Shown in pieces: positions 1 to 9,540 of a stretch of DNA of 64,000 nt. The notes beneath the pieces were generated by a model. That model did no database searches, had not been told where the DNA came from, and saw nothing but the letters and a program-made list of their open reading frames with translations. The position numbers and the translations under genes are program-made. Positions within the stretch are counted from its first letter, which is position 1; each line of letters starts with the position of its first letter. Source of the stretch: an uncultured Erythrobacter sp. (GTDB taxonomy: Bacteria; Pseudomonadota; Alphaproteobacteria; Sphingomonadales; Sphingomonadaceae); NCBI GenBank assembly GCA_913055155.1, contig CAJXJR010000002.1, positions 64,501 through 128,500 on the forward strand, in the 5' to 3' direction.

Positions 1-2
1 CG

Positions 3-1511
3 CAGAGCGAGCGCGCCGACATGATGGCCGCGCGAGACGAGCTGGGCGCGGGATCGGTGGCTTTCGGCGACCATCACCTGTCGGTGCTGGTGCGCGAACG
101 CGACCTCGAGCGGTTGGACGATGCGACCGCCTCGGTCGCGGCCAGCCTGGCCGATACCGGCGCCATCGCCGTGCGCGAGGATACCAACCTCGAACCCGCC
201 TTCTGGGGCCAGTTCCCCGGCAACGAGCAGTACCTGGTGCGCCGGGCAATGATCTCCACCGCCAACATGGCCAGCTTCGGCAGCTTCCACGGCTTCGCGC
301 TGGGGCAGGCCGAAGGCAACCACTGGGGCGAAGCGGTCACGCTGTTGCAGACCACCAGCTCCACCCCGTTCTTCTTCAACTTCCACAACGGCGACCTGGG
401 CAACTTCTCGGTCATCGGCCCGTCGGGCTCGGGCAAGACCGTGGTGATGAATTTCCTGGCCGCACAGGCGCAGAAGTTCAGCCCCCGCACCATCCTGTTC
501 GACAAGGATCGCGGCGCGGAGCTGTTCATCCGTGGCATCGGCGGCACTTACGATCGCATCCGTTCGGGCGAGCCGACCGGCTTCAACCCGCTCGCCCTGC
601 CCGATACGCCCGCCAATCGCGGCTTCCTGCGCGACTGGCTGAGCGTGCTGCTGCAGGCCGAGGGGCCGGAGGAGAGCGCCACCATCGCGGCGGCCGTGGA
701 TGCGGCCTATGCCAACGATCCTTCGCTGCGCCGCCTGCGCTATTTCAAGGAACTGGTCAGCGGCGCGCGCCGTCCGCAGCCGGGCGACCTGGCCGACCGC
801 CTGTCGGCCTGGATCGAAGACGGCGAGCATGGGTGGCTGTTCGACAACGAGACCGACAAGCTGGACCTGTCCACCCGCGTAATGGGCTTCGACATGACCG
901 CGCTGCTGGAGAATCCCAAGCTGCGCACGCCGGTGATGATGTACCTGTTCCACCGCATCGACGAGCGGCTGGACGGCCAGCCGACCATGGTGCTGATCGA
1001 CGAAGGGTGGAAGGCGCTGGACGACGAGGTGTTCGCCGCGCGCATTCGCGACTGGCTGAAGACGCTGCGCAAGCGCAACGCGCTGGTCGGTTTCGCCACC
1101 CAGTCCGCACGCGACGCGCTCGATTCCAAGATCTCCACCGCACTGGTGGAGCAGACCGCCACCATGGTGTTCATGCCCAATGCCCGCGCGCGGGCGGAGG
1201 ACTATTGCGAAGGCTTCGGCCTGACCGAGCACGAGTTGGCCCTGATAAAGAGCCTGCCCGCACACAGCCGCTGCTTCCTGGTCCGCCAGCCCGATGCCAG
1301 CGTGGTGGTGCGGCTGGACCTGTCCGGCGCGCCCGAAGTGCTGACAATCCTTTCGGGCCGTGAAAGCACCGTGCGCCGGCTGGACCTGCTGCGCGAAGCC
1401 GTGGGTAACGATCCCGCCCAGTGGTATCCCGCGCTTACCAACCGGCCCTGGCCGGGTTCCGGCCAGGACCCGCTGGACGAGGATGGCTTCAACTGGGAGG
1501 CTGCCGAGTGA
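3..1511 (+). CDS. virB4: VirB4-type T4SS ATPase, C-terminal part (5' end outside window)
   Basis: This is the cytoplasmic ATPase that powers assembly and substrate transfer of a type IV secretion system. The frame is open to the window edge, so the N-terminal part is missing. From the Met at base 21, a Walker A motif (GPSGSGKT) lies near residues 131-138 and a Walker B (TMVLIDEG) near residues 321-328. The segments FGSFHGFALG and FNFHNGD between them are typical of VirB4. Its stop overlaps the GTG start of virB6, so the two are translationally coupled. The family call is firm. Whether the system moves DNA, protein or nothing is unknown, because no relaxase or coupling protein is visible. Confidence 0.93.
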   Translation, partial: QSERADMMAARDELGAGSVAFGDHHLSVLVRERDLERLDDATASVAASLADTGAIAVREDTNLEPAFWGQFPGNEQYLVRRAMISTANMASFGSFHGFALGQAEGNHWGEAVTLLQTTSSTPFFFNFHNGDLGNFSVIGPSGSGKTVVMNFLAAQAQKFSPRTILFDKDRGAELFIRGIGGTYDRIRSGEPTGFNPLALPDTPANRGFLRDWLSVLLQAEGPEESATIAAAVDAAYANDPSLRRLRYFKELVSGARRPQPGDLADRLSAWIEDGEHGWLFDNETDKLDLSTRVMGFDMTALLENPKLRTPVMMYLFHRIDERLDGQPTMVLIDEGWKALDDEVFAARIRDWLKTLRKRNALVGFATQSARDALDSKISTALVEQTATMVFMPNARARAEDYCEGFGLTEHELALIKSLPAHSRCFLVRQPDASVVVRLDLSGAPEVLTILSGRESTVRRLDLLREAVGNDPAQWYPALTNRPWPGSGQDPLDEDGFNWEAAE

Positions 1512-2722
1512 GCGCAGCCTCTGCCTCAACCAGCGTTGGCGTGGAATGCATGCGCGCCATGGAAGGCGTGGGCGCCGGCATCGGTGCATCCTTGCGCGGC
1601 GTGGACTGCGCGGCATCGGCCATGGCGCAGGCGGCCTTCAACCGCCTGTTCAGCGCCGAAGGCAGCTTCGGCCCTGCACTGACCATGTTGCTGACACTGT
1701 GGATCGCCTTCCTCGGCTTCAGCCTTATCACCGGGCGCACGCGCCTTGGCCTGTCCTCGCTCACCCCGCGCATGGTTACGCTGGTGCTGGTCATCACCTT
1801 TGCCACCAGCTGGGTCGCCTTCCAGAGCGTATTCTGGAACCTGGCGGTGGGCGCGCCGGACCAGATCGCCACCGTGCTGATGGGCACGGATGGTTCTGCC
1901 ACCACCATCTTTGCCGACAAGCTGGACGTGGTCATGCTTTCGCTGATGGAAGCATCGGGCGGCGACGCCATGGCCAACGACACCTCGATCTTCTCTCCGC
2001 CGGGCCTGCTGTGGTCGGGCGGCACCATGCTGCTGCTGGGCTCCGTGGGCGTGCTGGCCACCTGCAAGATCGCGCTGGCCATCCTGATGGGGCTGGGCCC
2101 GATCTTCATCCTGCTCGCCCTGTTCGATGCCACGCGCAGCCTGTTCGTTGGCTGGCTGAAGGGCGTGGTGCTGATGGCGCTGGCGCCGCTGTTCGCAGTG
2201 CTGGGCGGATCGCTGATGCTGGAGCTGGCGATTCCCGTGCTGTCCAGCCTGATGTCCACGCCCGGCACCATCGACGTGCGCCCGGCGATGGCCTTCTTCA
2301 TGATCGGCGCGGTGCACCTGGCTCTGATGGCGATGGTGCTGAAAGTCGCCACCACCATGGTAAGCGGATGGAGCGTGTTCGGACTGTCGCGCAGCGACCG
2401 GGCGGACGAGCATGGCGCCCGGAACACCGCGCGCGATGCCTCTCCCGCACCGGCGCTTGCCCCTGCGCTAACCGGCGCCACGGCACGCGAACGGGCGGCA
2501 CAGTCCGCGCCGCCGCCCTCCCGCGATATCCGCGTGAGCGCCGGCATGCCCGCTGCCGCCAACGATACCGGCGGGTCCACCACCGTGCGCGAGACGCGCG
2601 TGGTGCAGGGCGCCTTGGCAACCGATCAGGGGCGCAGCGGCTCTTCCACCCCCTCCCGCGCGCGCGGCATTGGCAGCCGCTTCAAGTCCGCGCCCGTTCG
2701 TTCTTCGGAGAAAATGACATGA
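1508..2722 (+). CDS. virB6: VirB6/TrbL-family T4SS inner-membrane protein
   Basis: This is a polytopic inner-membrane channel component of the T4SS, 404 aa. I chose the GTG at 1508, which overlaps the virB4 stop (GTGA). An upstream ATG in the same frame lies deep inside virB4. Hydrophobic segments run through the middle of the protein, for example around LTMLLTLWIAFLGF, MVTLVLVITFA, ILMGLGPIFILLALF and AFFMIGAVHLALMAMVL. The last 90 residues are hydrophilic and rich in Ala, Pro and Arg. The stop overlaps the virB9 start (ATGA). In canonical virB operons virB8 would follow; here virB9 follows directly. Confidence 0.85.
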   Translation: MSAASASTSVGVECMRAMEGVGAGIGASLRGVDCAASAMAQAAFNRLFSAEGSFGPALTMLLTLWIAFLGFSLITGRTRLGLSSLTPRMVTLVLVITFATSWVAFQSVFWNLAVGAPDQIATVLMGTDGSATTIFADKLDVVMLSLMEASGGDAMANDTSIFSPPGLLWSGGTMLLLGSVGVLATCKIALAILMGLGPIFILLALFDATRSLFVGWLKGVVLMALAPLFAVLGGSLMLELAIPVLSSLMSTPGTIDVRPAMAFFMIGAVHLALMAMVLKVATTMVSGWSVFGLSRSDRADEHGARNTARDASPAPALAPALTGATARERAAQSAPPPSRDIRVSAGMPAAANDTGGSTTVRETRVVQGALATDQGRSGSSTPSRARGIGSRFKSAPVRSSEKMT

Positions 2723-3504
2723 TCCGCGAAAGCCTGGCCGCGCTGCTGCTGGCTTCAACCCTGATTGCCGCTCCCGCCGCCGCGCAGGACCCGCGCCTGG
2801 TCGAGCGCCTTTACGATCCTACCCAGGTGGTCGAGATCGAAGGCAAGGTGAATGTCCAGTCGACCATCCAGTTCGGCGAAGGCGAAGTGATCGAGAATGT
2901 CGCCATCGGCGATTCCACCAGCTGGCAGGTTACCCCCAACCGCCGCGCCAACCTGCTGTTCGTGAAACCGCTGGCCGCGCGCGCCACCACTAACATGACG
3001 GTGGTGACCAACCGCCACACCTACCTTTTCGACCTGGTCGCCAGCCCCAACGTGCGCACTCCGCTGTACGTGCTGACCTTCACCTATCCGGTGGAAGTGG
3101 AACCGGTGGAGGAAACCGACGTCGCCGATGCCGATCCTGCCGTGCAGCCCAATGCGCTGGAAGTGGCAGCGGCGAACGACGACTATGCCGTGCTCGATCC
3201 GACGCAGCTGAATTTCGACTGGGCCGCCAGCGGCGATAGCGCGCTGCTGCCAGAACGCGTCTATGACGACGGCAGCGCCACCTTCCTCGCCTGGCCCGAA
3301 GGCACGCCGATGCCTGCCATCCTGGTGAAAGACCACGAAGGTACCGAAGGCCCGGTGAACTTTGCCGTACGCGGCGACACGATCGTGCTGGACCTGGTGC
3401 CGGCAGAAATCATCCTGCGATCGGGCGACGATGCGGCCATGCTTGTTAACCAGGGCCCGGTCGGCGCGGTGAATGCCGACGGCACGGCCCATCAGGGTGC
3501 CTGA
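2719..3504 (+). CDS. virB9: VirB9-type T4SS outer-membrane core protein
   Basis: This is a periplasmic and outer-membrane core-complex subunit, 261 aa. The N-terminus is a clear Sec signal peptide ending in AAPAAAQ, followed by DPRLVERLYDP, a typical mature VirB9 start. The mid-region (WQVTPNRRANLLFVKP, then TNMTVVTNRHTYLFDL) is the VirB9/CagX signature. The C-terminal beta domain (LPERVYDDGSATFLAWP, PAILVKD, FAVRGDTIVLD) pairs with VirB10 in the family. The ATG overlaps the virB6 stop. It lies 24 bp upstream of virB10 in the same operon. Confidence 0.92.
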   Translation: MIRESLAALLLASTLIAAPAAAQDPRLVERLYDPTQVVEIEGKVNVQSTIQFGEGEVIENVAIGDSTSWQVTPNRRANLLFVKPLAARATTNMTVVTNRHTYLFDLVASPNVRTPLYVLTFTYPVEVEPVEETDVADADPAVQPNALEVAAANDDYAVLDPTQLNFDWAASGDSALLPERVYDDGSATFLAWPEGTPMPAILVKDHEGTEGPVNFAVRGDTIVLDLVPAEIILRSGDDAAMLVNQGPVGAVNADGTAHQGA

Positions 3505-3528
3505 ACGGCGAATTTGGAGTAACGGAAC

Positions 3529-4665
3529 ATGAAACTTGCCATGCGCCTGCCCGAGAAGACCAGCGGGATCGCCAATGACGCCGATCCGCGCGACGCGGAA
3601 ACGACCGAGGTCATCGACCTTGCCAGCCGCACGTCCTACCCGGCGGTGGCCAATCGCAAGGGCAGCCGCGATGCGCTGGGCCTGCTGGCCGGCGTCGGCT
3701 TCGTCGCACTGCTGGGCGCTGCCACCCTGTGGGGGTTGAACGCCAGCCGTACGGACAACCAGCAGGATGCCGCTGCGGTCACTCCTGTCCAGCCCGCTCC
3801 GGCTGACCTGGCCATGCCTGCCGAGGAAGTGCCCGAACCTGCGGTCGCGCCGCAGCAGGAAGATCCGGCGCCCGCTCCGGTGCTGGCCCGCGCGCCCGAA
3901 GGCAATGCCGCGCCCGGCCCGGTAAACAATCCCTATTCCTCGCCCACGCTGGTGTTCGACGGCGGCATCGCGCCAGCCACGGCAGCCGCCAATGCCGCTG
4001 CCGCCGAAGCCGCCGCGGCCACGGCGGCCAGTGGTTCCGTGGTGCCCGGCGGCGGCGCAGCCAACGAATTCGCCGCCCGTATCGGCGGCGTGGGCGGCGG
4101 CCCCGCTCTCGCCACGCAGGACGTGAACCCCGCCACCACGGTAACGCAGGGCACGATGATCCCGGCTATCCTGGAAACCGCCATCAACACCGACGTGCCC
4201 GGCTTCGTGCGCGCCGTGGTAAGCCAGGACGTGCGCAGCTTCGACGGCAGCCGCGTGCTGATCCCGCGCTCCAGCCGCCTTGTCGGCCAGTACCAGTCGG
4301 GCCTGCAGGCCGGCCAGCGCCGCGCCTATGTGATCTGGCAGCGGGTGATCCGCCCGGATGGCGTGACCGTCTCGATCCAGAGCCCGGCCACCAGTTTCGA
4401 CGGCACCACCGGCCTCGAAGGCGAAGTGAACAGCCACTTCTTCAGCCGTTTCGGTTCGGCCATGCTGCTGTCCGTCATCGGCGGGCTGACCACGCTGGCC
4501 AGCGGCGGCACCTCGGTGGTGCTGGGCGGCGGGCAGAGCGCGGCCAGCACGGCCCTGCAGCAGGACGGCCAGCGCCCGCCCACCGTGCGCGTGCGCATGG
4601 GGGAGCCGATCCGCGTCTACACCGCGCGCGACCTGGATTTCAGCCAGGCCCCGCAGGTCGACTGA
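3529..4665 (+). CDS. virB10: VirB10/TrbI-type T4SS core protein
   Basis: This 378-aa protein spans from the inner membrane to the outer-membrane core. A hydrophilic cytoplasmic tail of about 45 residues is followed by one membrane segment (LGLLAGVGFVALLGAATLWG). Next comes a long Pro/Ala-rich periplasmic linker, then the C-terminal TrbI domain from about residue 200 (TQGTMIPAILETAINTDVPG, SRVLIPRSSRLVGQY, VRVRMGEPIRVY). AATTTGGAGTAACGGAAC upstream contains a good ribosome site. It lies between virB9 and virB11 in the expected order. Confidence 0.93.
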   Translation: MKLAMRLPEKTSGIANDADPRDAETTEVIDLASRTSYPAVANRKGSRDALGLLAGVGFVALLGAATLWGLNASRTDNQQDAAAVTPVQPAPADLAMPAEEVPEPAVAPQQEDPAPAPVLARAPEGNAAPGPVNNPYSSPTLVFDGGIAPATAAANAAAAEAAAATAASGSVVPGGGAANEFAARIGGVGGGPALATQDVNPATTVTQGTMIPAILETAINTDVPGFVRAVVSQDVRSFDGSRVLIPRSSRLVGQYQSGLQAGQRRAYVIWQRVIRPDGVTVSIQSPATSFDGTTGLEGEVNSHFFSRFGSAMLLSVIGGLTTLASGGTSVVLGGGQSAASTALQQDGQRPPTVRVRMGEPIRVYTARDLDFSQAPQVD

Positions 4666-4672
4666 GGCCATA

Positions 4673-5731
4673 GTGTCTGCCAAGATCCACCACCTGAACG
4701 ACCAGCCCGAACGGGGCGACGATACCCCGGCGCCCATCGCAGGCCCGCCTGCCGATGCGCCGCAATTGCCCAGCGGCTCGGTCTACCTCGACGCCTATCT
4801 CGCGCCGTTTCGCGACTGGCTGGAGCGCGACACGGTCACGGAAATCCTCGTCAACAAGCCCGGCGAGATGTGGGTGGAGGATGCCGCCAGCCCCGGCATG
4901 CAGCGGATCGAGCTCGACGCCATCGACGACAAGCTGATCCAGCGCCTGGCCGAACAGGTCGCGCGCATCAGCCACCAGGGCATCAACCGCGAGCATCCCT
5001 TGCTGGGCGCCACCCTGCCCGACGGCGCGCGTATCCAGTTCTGCGGCCCGCCGGCCACGCGCAAGCACTGGGCCATGGCAGTGCGCCGCCACCGGCGCCT
5101 GGACCTGCCGCTGGATGCCTACGATTCCGGCCCGCTGTCGCAGCCGAGCGAGGCGGACATGCCCGATCCGCAGGAACAGCCGATTGCCTACCTGCGCGCG
5201 GCGATCCGGGCGAAGAAGACGGTGCTGATCTCCGGCGGCACCAGCACCGGCAAGACCACCTTCCTCAACGCCATGCTGGGCGAAATCCCGCGCGACGAAC
5301 GCGTGGTACTGGTGGAGGATACGCCCGAACTGAAATTCCCCGGCGCCAATGCCGTGGGCCTGGTTGCGGTGAAGGGCGAGCTGGGCGAAGCCAAGGTCAC
5401 CGCCAACGAATTGCTGCAATCGGCGCTGCGGCTGCGGCCCGATCGCATCGTACTGGGCGAACTGCGTGGTGCGGAAAGCGTCAGCTTCCTGCGCGCCATC
5501 AACACCGGGCACCCGGGCAGCTTCTCCACCATCCACGCCAATTCCTTGCGCGGCGCGCTGGAACAGCTCAGCCTGATGGTGATGCAGACCGGCATCGGCC
5601 TCTCGCGCAGCGATACCATCGCCTATGCCGCCAGCGTGATCGACGTGATCGTCCAGCTGAAACGCGCCGAGGGCAAGCGCGGTATCGCCGCCATTGCACG
5701 CGCCAGCGATCTGGTGGAAACGTGGACCTGA
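4673..5731 (+). CDS. virB11: VirB11-type T4SS ATPase
   Basis: This is the hexameric AAA+-like traffic ATPase of the T4SS, 352 aa, cytoplasmic and membrane-associated. It starts at a GTG 7 bp after the virB10 stop. The N-terminal domain contains LERDTVTEILVNKPGEMWVE. The Walker A is SGGTSTGKTT. The Asp-box and Walker B region has VVLVEDTPEL and RPDRIVLGELRGAE, and the His box is TGHPGSFSTIHANS. All key elements are present, so the enzyme is probably active. It is the last T4SS gene before ppk1; no virD4 or relaxase gene follows. Confidence 0.94.
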   Translation: MSAKIHHLNDQPERGDDTPAPIAGPPADAPQLPSGSVYLDAYLAPFRDWLERDTVTEILVNKPGEMWVEDAASPGMQRIELDAIDDKLIQRLAEQVARISHQGINREHPLLGATLPDGARIQFCGPPATRKHWAMAVRRHRRLDLPLDAYDSGPLSQPSEADMPDPQEQPIAYLRAAIRAKKTVLISGGTSTGKTTFLNAMLGEIPRDERVVLVEDTPELKFPGANAVGLVAVKGELGEAKVTANELLQSALRLRPDRIVLGELRGAESVSFLRAINTGHPGSFSTIHANSLRGALEQLSLMVMQTGIGLSRSDTIAYAASVIDVIVQLKRAEGKRGIAAIARASDLVETWT

Positions 5732-5781
5732 AGGGCAGGCGCTGATTCTCCTCGCTTGCCAGGCTGAACTTTCGAGGACCG

Positions 5782-7965
5782 ATGAGCACCCTCCCCGACA
5801 CTTCCGAATCCAGCCAGCCTGACCTGCTGGACCCAGCCTCGCTCTCGCCCGAGGACCTCTATTTCAACCGCGAGCTGTCGTGGCTTTCCTTCAACGAGCG
5901 GGTGCTGGCCGAGGCCAGCCGCAGTTCCTATCCGCTGCTGGAGAGGCTGCGCTTCCTCTCGATCTCGGGCAACAACCTAGACGAATTCATGATGATCCGC
6001 GTGGCGGGCCTTGCCGGGCAGGTGCGCAGCGGGGTGGCGGAAATGTCGCTCGATGCGCGCACGCCCAAGCAGCAGCTCGTGCTGATCGAGCAGAAGTATC
6101 GCGAGCTGGAAGAGCTGCAGCAATCCATCCTCACCGAACTGCGCCCGCAGCTGGCGGCGCAGGGTATCCACATCAAGGGCGAAGATCGGATCGACGAGGA
6201 AGCGGAAAGCTGGCTGCGGCAGTATTTCCTCGATCACATCATGCCCGTTATCACCCCGCAGGCGATCGACCCGGCGCACCCCTTCCCCTTTGTCGCCAAC
6301 CTGGGAATTGGCGCGCTGTTCAACCTGACCCGCCGGGAAGACGGCAGCAGGCTGGTGGAAATGGTGCTGATCCCCAGCGCCCTGCCGCGCTTCATCCGTA
6401 TTCCCGGTGAAGAGGCGATCTATGTCGCCATCGAACGCCTGGTGGTGCGCTTTGCCGACCTGCTGTTTCCCGGCTTCGATGTCACCGGCGACGGCGTGTT
6501 CCGCGTGCTGCGCGACAGCGATATCGAGATCGAGGAAGAGGCCGAAGACCTGGTGCGCTACTTCCGCAGCGCCATCCAGCGGCGCCGGCGCGGGCAGGCC
6601 ATCATGCTGGAAATCGACGAGAACTTCGATGCCGAGGCGGAAGAACTGCTGCGCGACAAGCTGGAGCTGGAACAGGCTTTCATCACCAAGACCGAGGGCA
6701 TGCTGGGCATCACCGGGCTGGACGAGGTGGTGAAGGAAGACCGGCCCGACCTGAAGTTCACCCCCTATTCCCCGCGCTATCCCGAACGCGTGATGGAGCA
6801 CGACGGCGACGTATTCGCCGCGATCCACGAGAAGGATATCGTCATCCACCACCCCTACGAAAGCTTCGAGGTGGTGGTCGATTTCCTGCGACAGGCTGCG
6901 CAGGACCCCAATGTCGTCTCGATCAAGCAGGCGCTCTATCGCGCAGGCCAGCAATCGCCGGTCATCAACGCGCTGACGGCGGCCGCGGAGAACGGCAAAT
7001 CCGTCACCGCCGTGGTGGAGTTGAAGGCGCGTTTCGACGAAGAGCAGAACCTGAAATGGGCGGGCGAGCTTGAGCGCGCCGGGGTGCAGGTGATCTACGG
7101 ATTCATCGACTGGAAGACCCACGCCAAGATCTCCATGGTCGTGCGGAAGGAAGACGGCGGCTATCGTACCTACTGCCACTATGGCACCGGCAACTATCAC
7201 CCGGTGACGACCAAGATCTACACCGACCTCAGCTATTTCACCGCCGACCCCGCGCTGGGGCGCGATGCGGCCAAGCTGTTCAACTTCATCACCGGCTATG
7301 TAGAGCCGCAGGAGATGGAGAAGCTGGCGATCTCGCCGCTGGACCTGCTGGAAACCTTGCTGGCCGATATCGAGGCAGAGATCGAATTCGCCCGCCAGGG
7401 CAAGCCTGCAACGATCTGGATGAAGATGAACCAGATCACCGAAAAGCGCGTGATCGACAAGCTGTACGAGGCCAGCCAGGCAGGCGTGCAGGTGGTGCTG
7501 GTGTGCCGCGGCATCTGCTGCCTGCGTCCCGGCGTACCGGGCCTGTCGGACAACATCACCGTCAAATCCATCATCGGCCGGTTCCTGGAACACAGCCGCA
7601 TCTATGCCTTCGGCAATGGCGAGGTGCTGCCCAGCGACAAGGCCAAGGTATACATCTCCAGCGCCGACGTGATGGACCGCAACCTGTATCGCCGGGTGGA
7701 GGCGCTGGTGCCGATCACCAACGACACCGTGCACGACCAGATCCTGGAGCAGGTGCTGCTCGCCAACCTGCTCGACACCGAACAGTCGTGGCTGCTGGAT
7801 GGCGAAACCGGGGAATACGAGCGCGTCGAAAGCGATGCCGGGGTTGAGGGGGACGGCTTCAACTGCCACGAATATTTCATGACCAACCCCTCTCTCTCCG
7901 GCCGTGGCGGCGCGCTGAAGGAAGACCGCGTACCCAAGCTTTCCCTGCGCAAGGGAGCGGCATGA
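5782..7965 (+). CDS. ppk1: Polyphosphate kinase 1
   Basis: PPK1 makes long-chain polyphosphate from ATP reversibly. At 727 aa it has the usual length. The N-terminal domain begins with YFNRELSWLSFNERVL, a classic PPK signature. A THAKI motif near residue 447 matches the phospho-accepting His of the phospholipase-D-like fold, and a second conserved His lies in FLEHSRIYAF. YGTGNYHPVTTKIYTD is also conserved. The last 40 residues are lineage-specific. The stop overlaps the ppx ATG (ATGA), so synthesis and hydrolysis enzymes are translationally coupled. No Pho box was identified upstream. Confidence 0.97.
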   Translation: MSTLPDTSESSQPDLLDPASLSPEDLYFNRELSWLSFNERVLAEASRSSYPLLERLRFLSISGNNLDEFMMIRVAGLAGQVRSGVAEMSLDARTPKQQLVLIEQKYRELEELQQSILTELRPQLAAQGIHIKGEDRIDEEAESWLRQYFLDHIMPVITPQAIDPAHPFPFVANLGIGALFNLTRREDGSRLVEMVLIPSALPRFIRIPGEEAIYVAIERLVVRFADLLFPGFDVTGDGVFRVLRDSDIEIEEEAEDLVRYFRSAIQRRRRGQAIMLEIDENFDAEAEELLRDKLELEQAFITKTEGMLGITGLDEVVKEDRPDLKFTPYSPRYPERVMEHDGDVFAAIHEKDIVIHHPYESFEVVVDFLRQAAQDPNVVSIKQALYRAGQQSPVINALTAAAENGKSVTAVVELKARFDEEQNLKWAGELERAGVQVIYGFIDWKTHAKISMVVRKEDGGYRTYCHYGTGNYHPVTTKIYTDLSYFTADPALGRDAAKLFNFITGYVEPQEMEKLAISPLDLLETLLADIEAEIEFARQGKPATIWMKMNQITEKRVIDKLYEASQAGVQVVLVCRGICCLRPGVPGLSDNITVKSIIGRFLEHSRIYAFGNGEVLPSDKAKVYISSADVMDRNLYRRVEALVPITNDTVHDQILEQVLLANLLDTEQSWLLDGETGEYERVESDAGVEGDGFNCHEYFMTNPSLSGRGGALKEDRVPKLSLRKGAA

Positions 7966-9449
7966 CGGCGACATTCGCCAGCCAACGGGCGAAGAACGCC
8001 GTCCGGCCGCAGCGCGCAGTCATCGATATCGGCTCCAACACGGTGCGCCTGGTGGTCTATTACGGGCCTCAGCGTGCACCCGACGTGTGGCTGAACGAAA
8101 AGGTGACGGCCAAGCTGGGCCGCGACCTCGCCACCACCGGGCGGATGCCCGACGAAGCGGTTTCGCTCGCCATGCGCGGGCTCGCGCGGTTCGCCTGTAT
8201 CCTGAAGGACATCGGGGTGACCGAGGTGCAGGTCGTCGCCACCGCAGCGGTGCGCGATGCCGAAAACGGACCCGAATTCGTCGAACAGGTGCGTGCGCTG
8301 GGGCTGGATGTGGAGGTGCTTTCCGGAGAGGAAGAGGCGATCACCTCCGCCTATGGCGTGATCGGCGGCTTTCCCGGCGCGCAGGGCGTGGTGGCAGACC
8401 TTGGCGGGGGCAGCCTGGAACTGGTGGCGATCGCCGATGGCCATCCTTCGCACGGCGTCAGCTTGCCGCTGGGCACCCTGCGCCTGCCCGCCATGCGCGA
8501 GAAAGGCACCAAGGCGTTCAACAAGGCGGTGAAGGCGGAGCTTGCCAGGGCCGACTGGGCCAGCGCCCATAGCGGGCCGCTGTACATGGTCGGCGGCACC
8601 TGGCGCGCGCTGGCCAATTTCGCCATGCACAAGGCGGGCCATCCGCTGACCGATCCGCAGGCTTTCACCATGACTCTGGAGGAAGCCGACAAGACCGCCA
8701 AGAAGGTCGCCCGGATGGAGCCCGACAAGCTGGCATCCATCGGCGGCATACCCTCTGCCCGCGCAGCCGCCCTACCCGATGCCGCCGCCATGCTGCGCCC
8801 GGTGCTGGCCGCGCTGGAGCCCGATGGGCTCGTGTTCTCCTCGTGGGGTCTGCGCGAAGGGCTGCTCTACCGCGGGCTGTCGGAAGGGGCGCAAAGGCTC
8901 GATCCGCTGCTGGCGGCGGTCTCGCATTTTACCGAACCGCGCGGCGCCTCGCAGACAATGGCAACGCAAATCGCGGCCTGGACTTCGGACGCAGCGCTCA
9001 GCCGACGCCACGGCAACGAACGGCTGCGACTGGCGGCAATCATGCTGAGCCTTGCCCAGTGGCGGCTGGAGCCGAACATGCGCCTCAACCACTCGATCGA
9101 CTGGGCCCTGCACAAGCGCTGGCTGGGCCTCGATTACCGTGGCCGGGCGATGATTGCCGCCGCCCTGCGCGCCGCCAACGGCAAGCCCGATCCGACGAGC
9201 GACCTGCAGGTGCTCGCCAGCGACGAGGCCTTGCACGAAGCTGCCGCCTGGGGCCTCGCCTTCCGCCTGTGTCGCCGCCTTGGCGCAGGCTCGCGCCTAT
9301 CGCTTATGTCAAGCAGGCTGACACGCACGGACGACGTGCTGAAACTGTGGCTGGAGCCGGGCCGCGCGCAGCTGGTATCAGAACAGGTCGAAATCGAACT
9401 GGCGCGGCTTGCCGCCTGGCTCGGCTGCGAAGGCATCGTCGAGGCCTAG
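7962..9449 (+). CDS. ppx: Exopolyphosphatase / Ppx-GppA family phosphatase
   Basis: This enzyme hydrolyses terminal phosphate from polyphosphate, or pppGpp in GppA members. It is 495 aa, with an ASKHA actin-like fold. The phosphate-1 loop is DIGSNTVRLVVYYG near residues 21-34 and the second is VVADLGGGSLELVAI near residues 143-157. The C-terminal helical and HD-like region follows. The start overlaps the ppk1 stop by four bases. Pairing with ppk1 favours a polyphosphate substrate, but GppA activity cannot be excluded by sequence. Confidence 0.93.
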   Translation: MTATFASQRAKNAVRPQRAVIDIGSNTVRLVVYYGPQRAPDVWLNEKVTAKLGRDLATTGRMPDEAVSLAMRGLARFACILKDIGVTEVQVVATAAVRDAENGPEFVEQVRALGLDVEVLSGEEEAITSAYGVIGGFPGAQGVVADLGGGSLELVAIADGHPSHGVSLPLGTLRLPAMREKGTKAFNKAVKAELARADWASAHSGPLYMVGGTWRALANFAMHKAGHPLTDPQAFTMTLEEADKTAKKVARMEPDKLASIGGIPSARAAALPDAAAMLRPVLAALEPDGLVFSSWGLREGLLYRGLSEGAQRLDPLLAAVSHFTEPRGASQTMATQIAAWTSDAALSRRHGNERLRLAAIMLSLAQWRLEPNMRLNHSIDWALHKRWLGLDYRGRAMIAAALRAANGKPDPTSDLQVLASDEALHEAAAWGLAFRLCRRLGAGSRLSLMSSRLTRTDDVLKLWLEPGRAQLVSEQVEIELARLAAWLGCEGIVEA

Positions 9450-9540
9450 GCCCTTTTTTGACATTTTTATGACAGTTTGCCGGCCAGCTTGCATCGCGAG
9501 GGCCGCGGCTGCATCTGACCGTGCAATGGAAACCCCTGCT

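Noticed and set aside
2755-4737. Long open frame antisense to virB9-virB10 (660 codons)
   Set aside because: It lies opposite well-recognised genes, has composition typical of mirror frames in GC-rich DNA, and shows no domain or start signal.
1-5731. The T4SS genes as part of an integrative or conjugative element
   Set aside because: No integrase, relaxase, coupling protein, attachment repeats or change in composition is visible in the window.
5977-7974. Long antisense frame opposite ppk1 (665 codons)
   Set aside because: It is the shadow of a firmly identified gene; the His- and Gly-rich product has no recognisable family.
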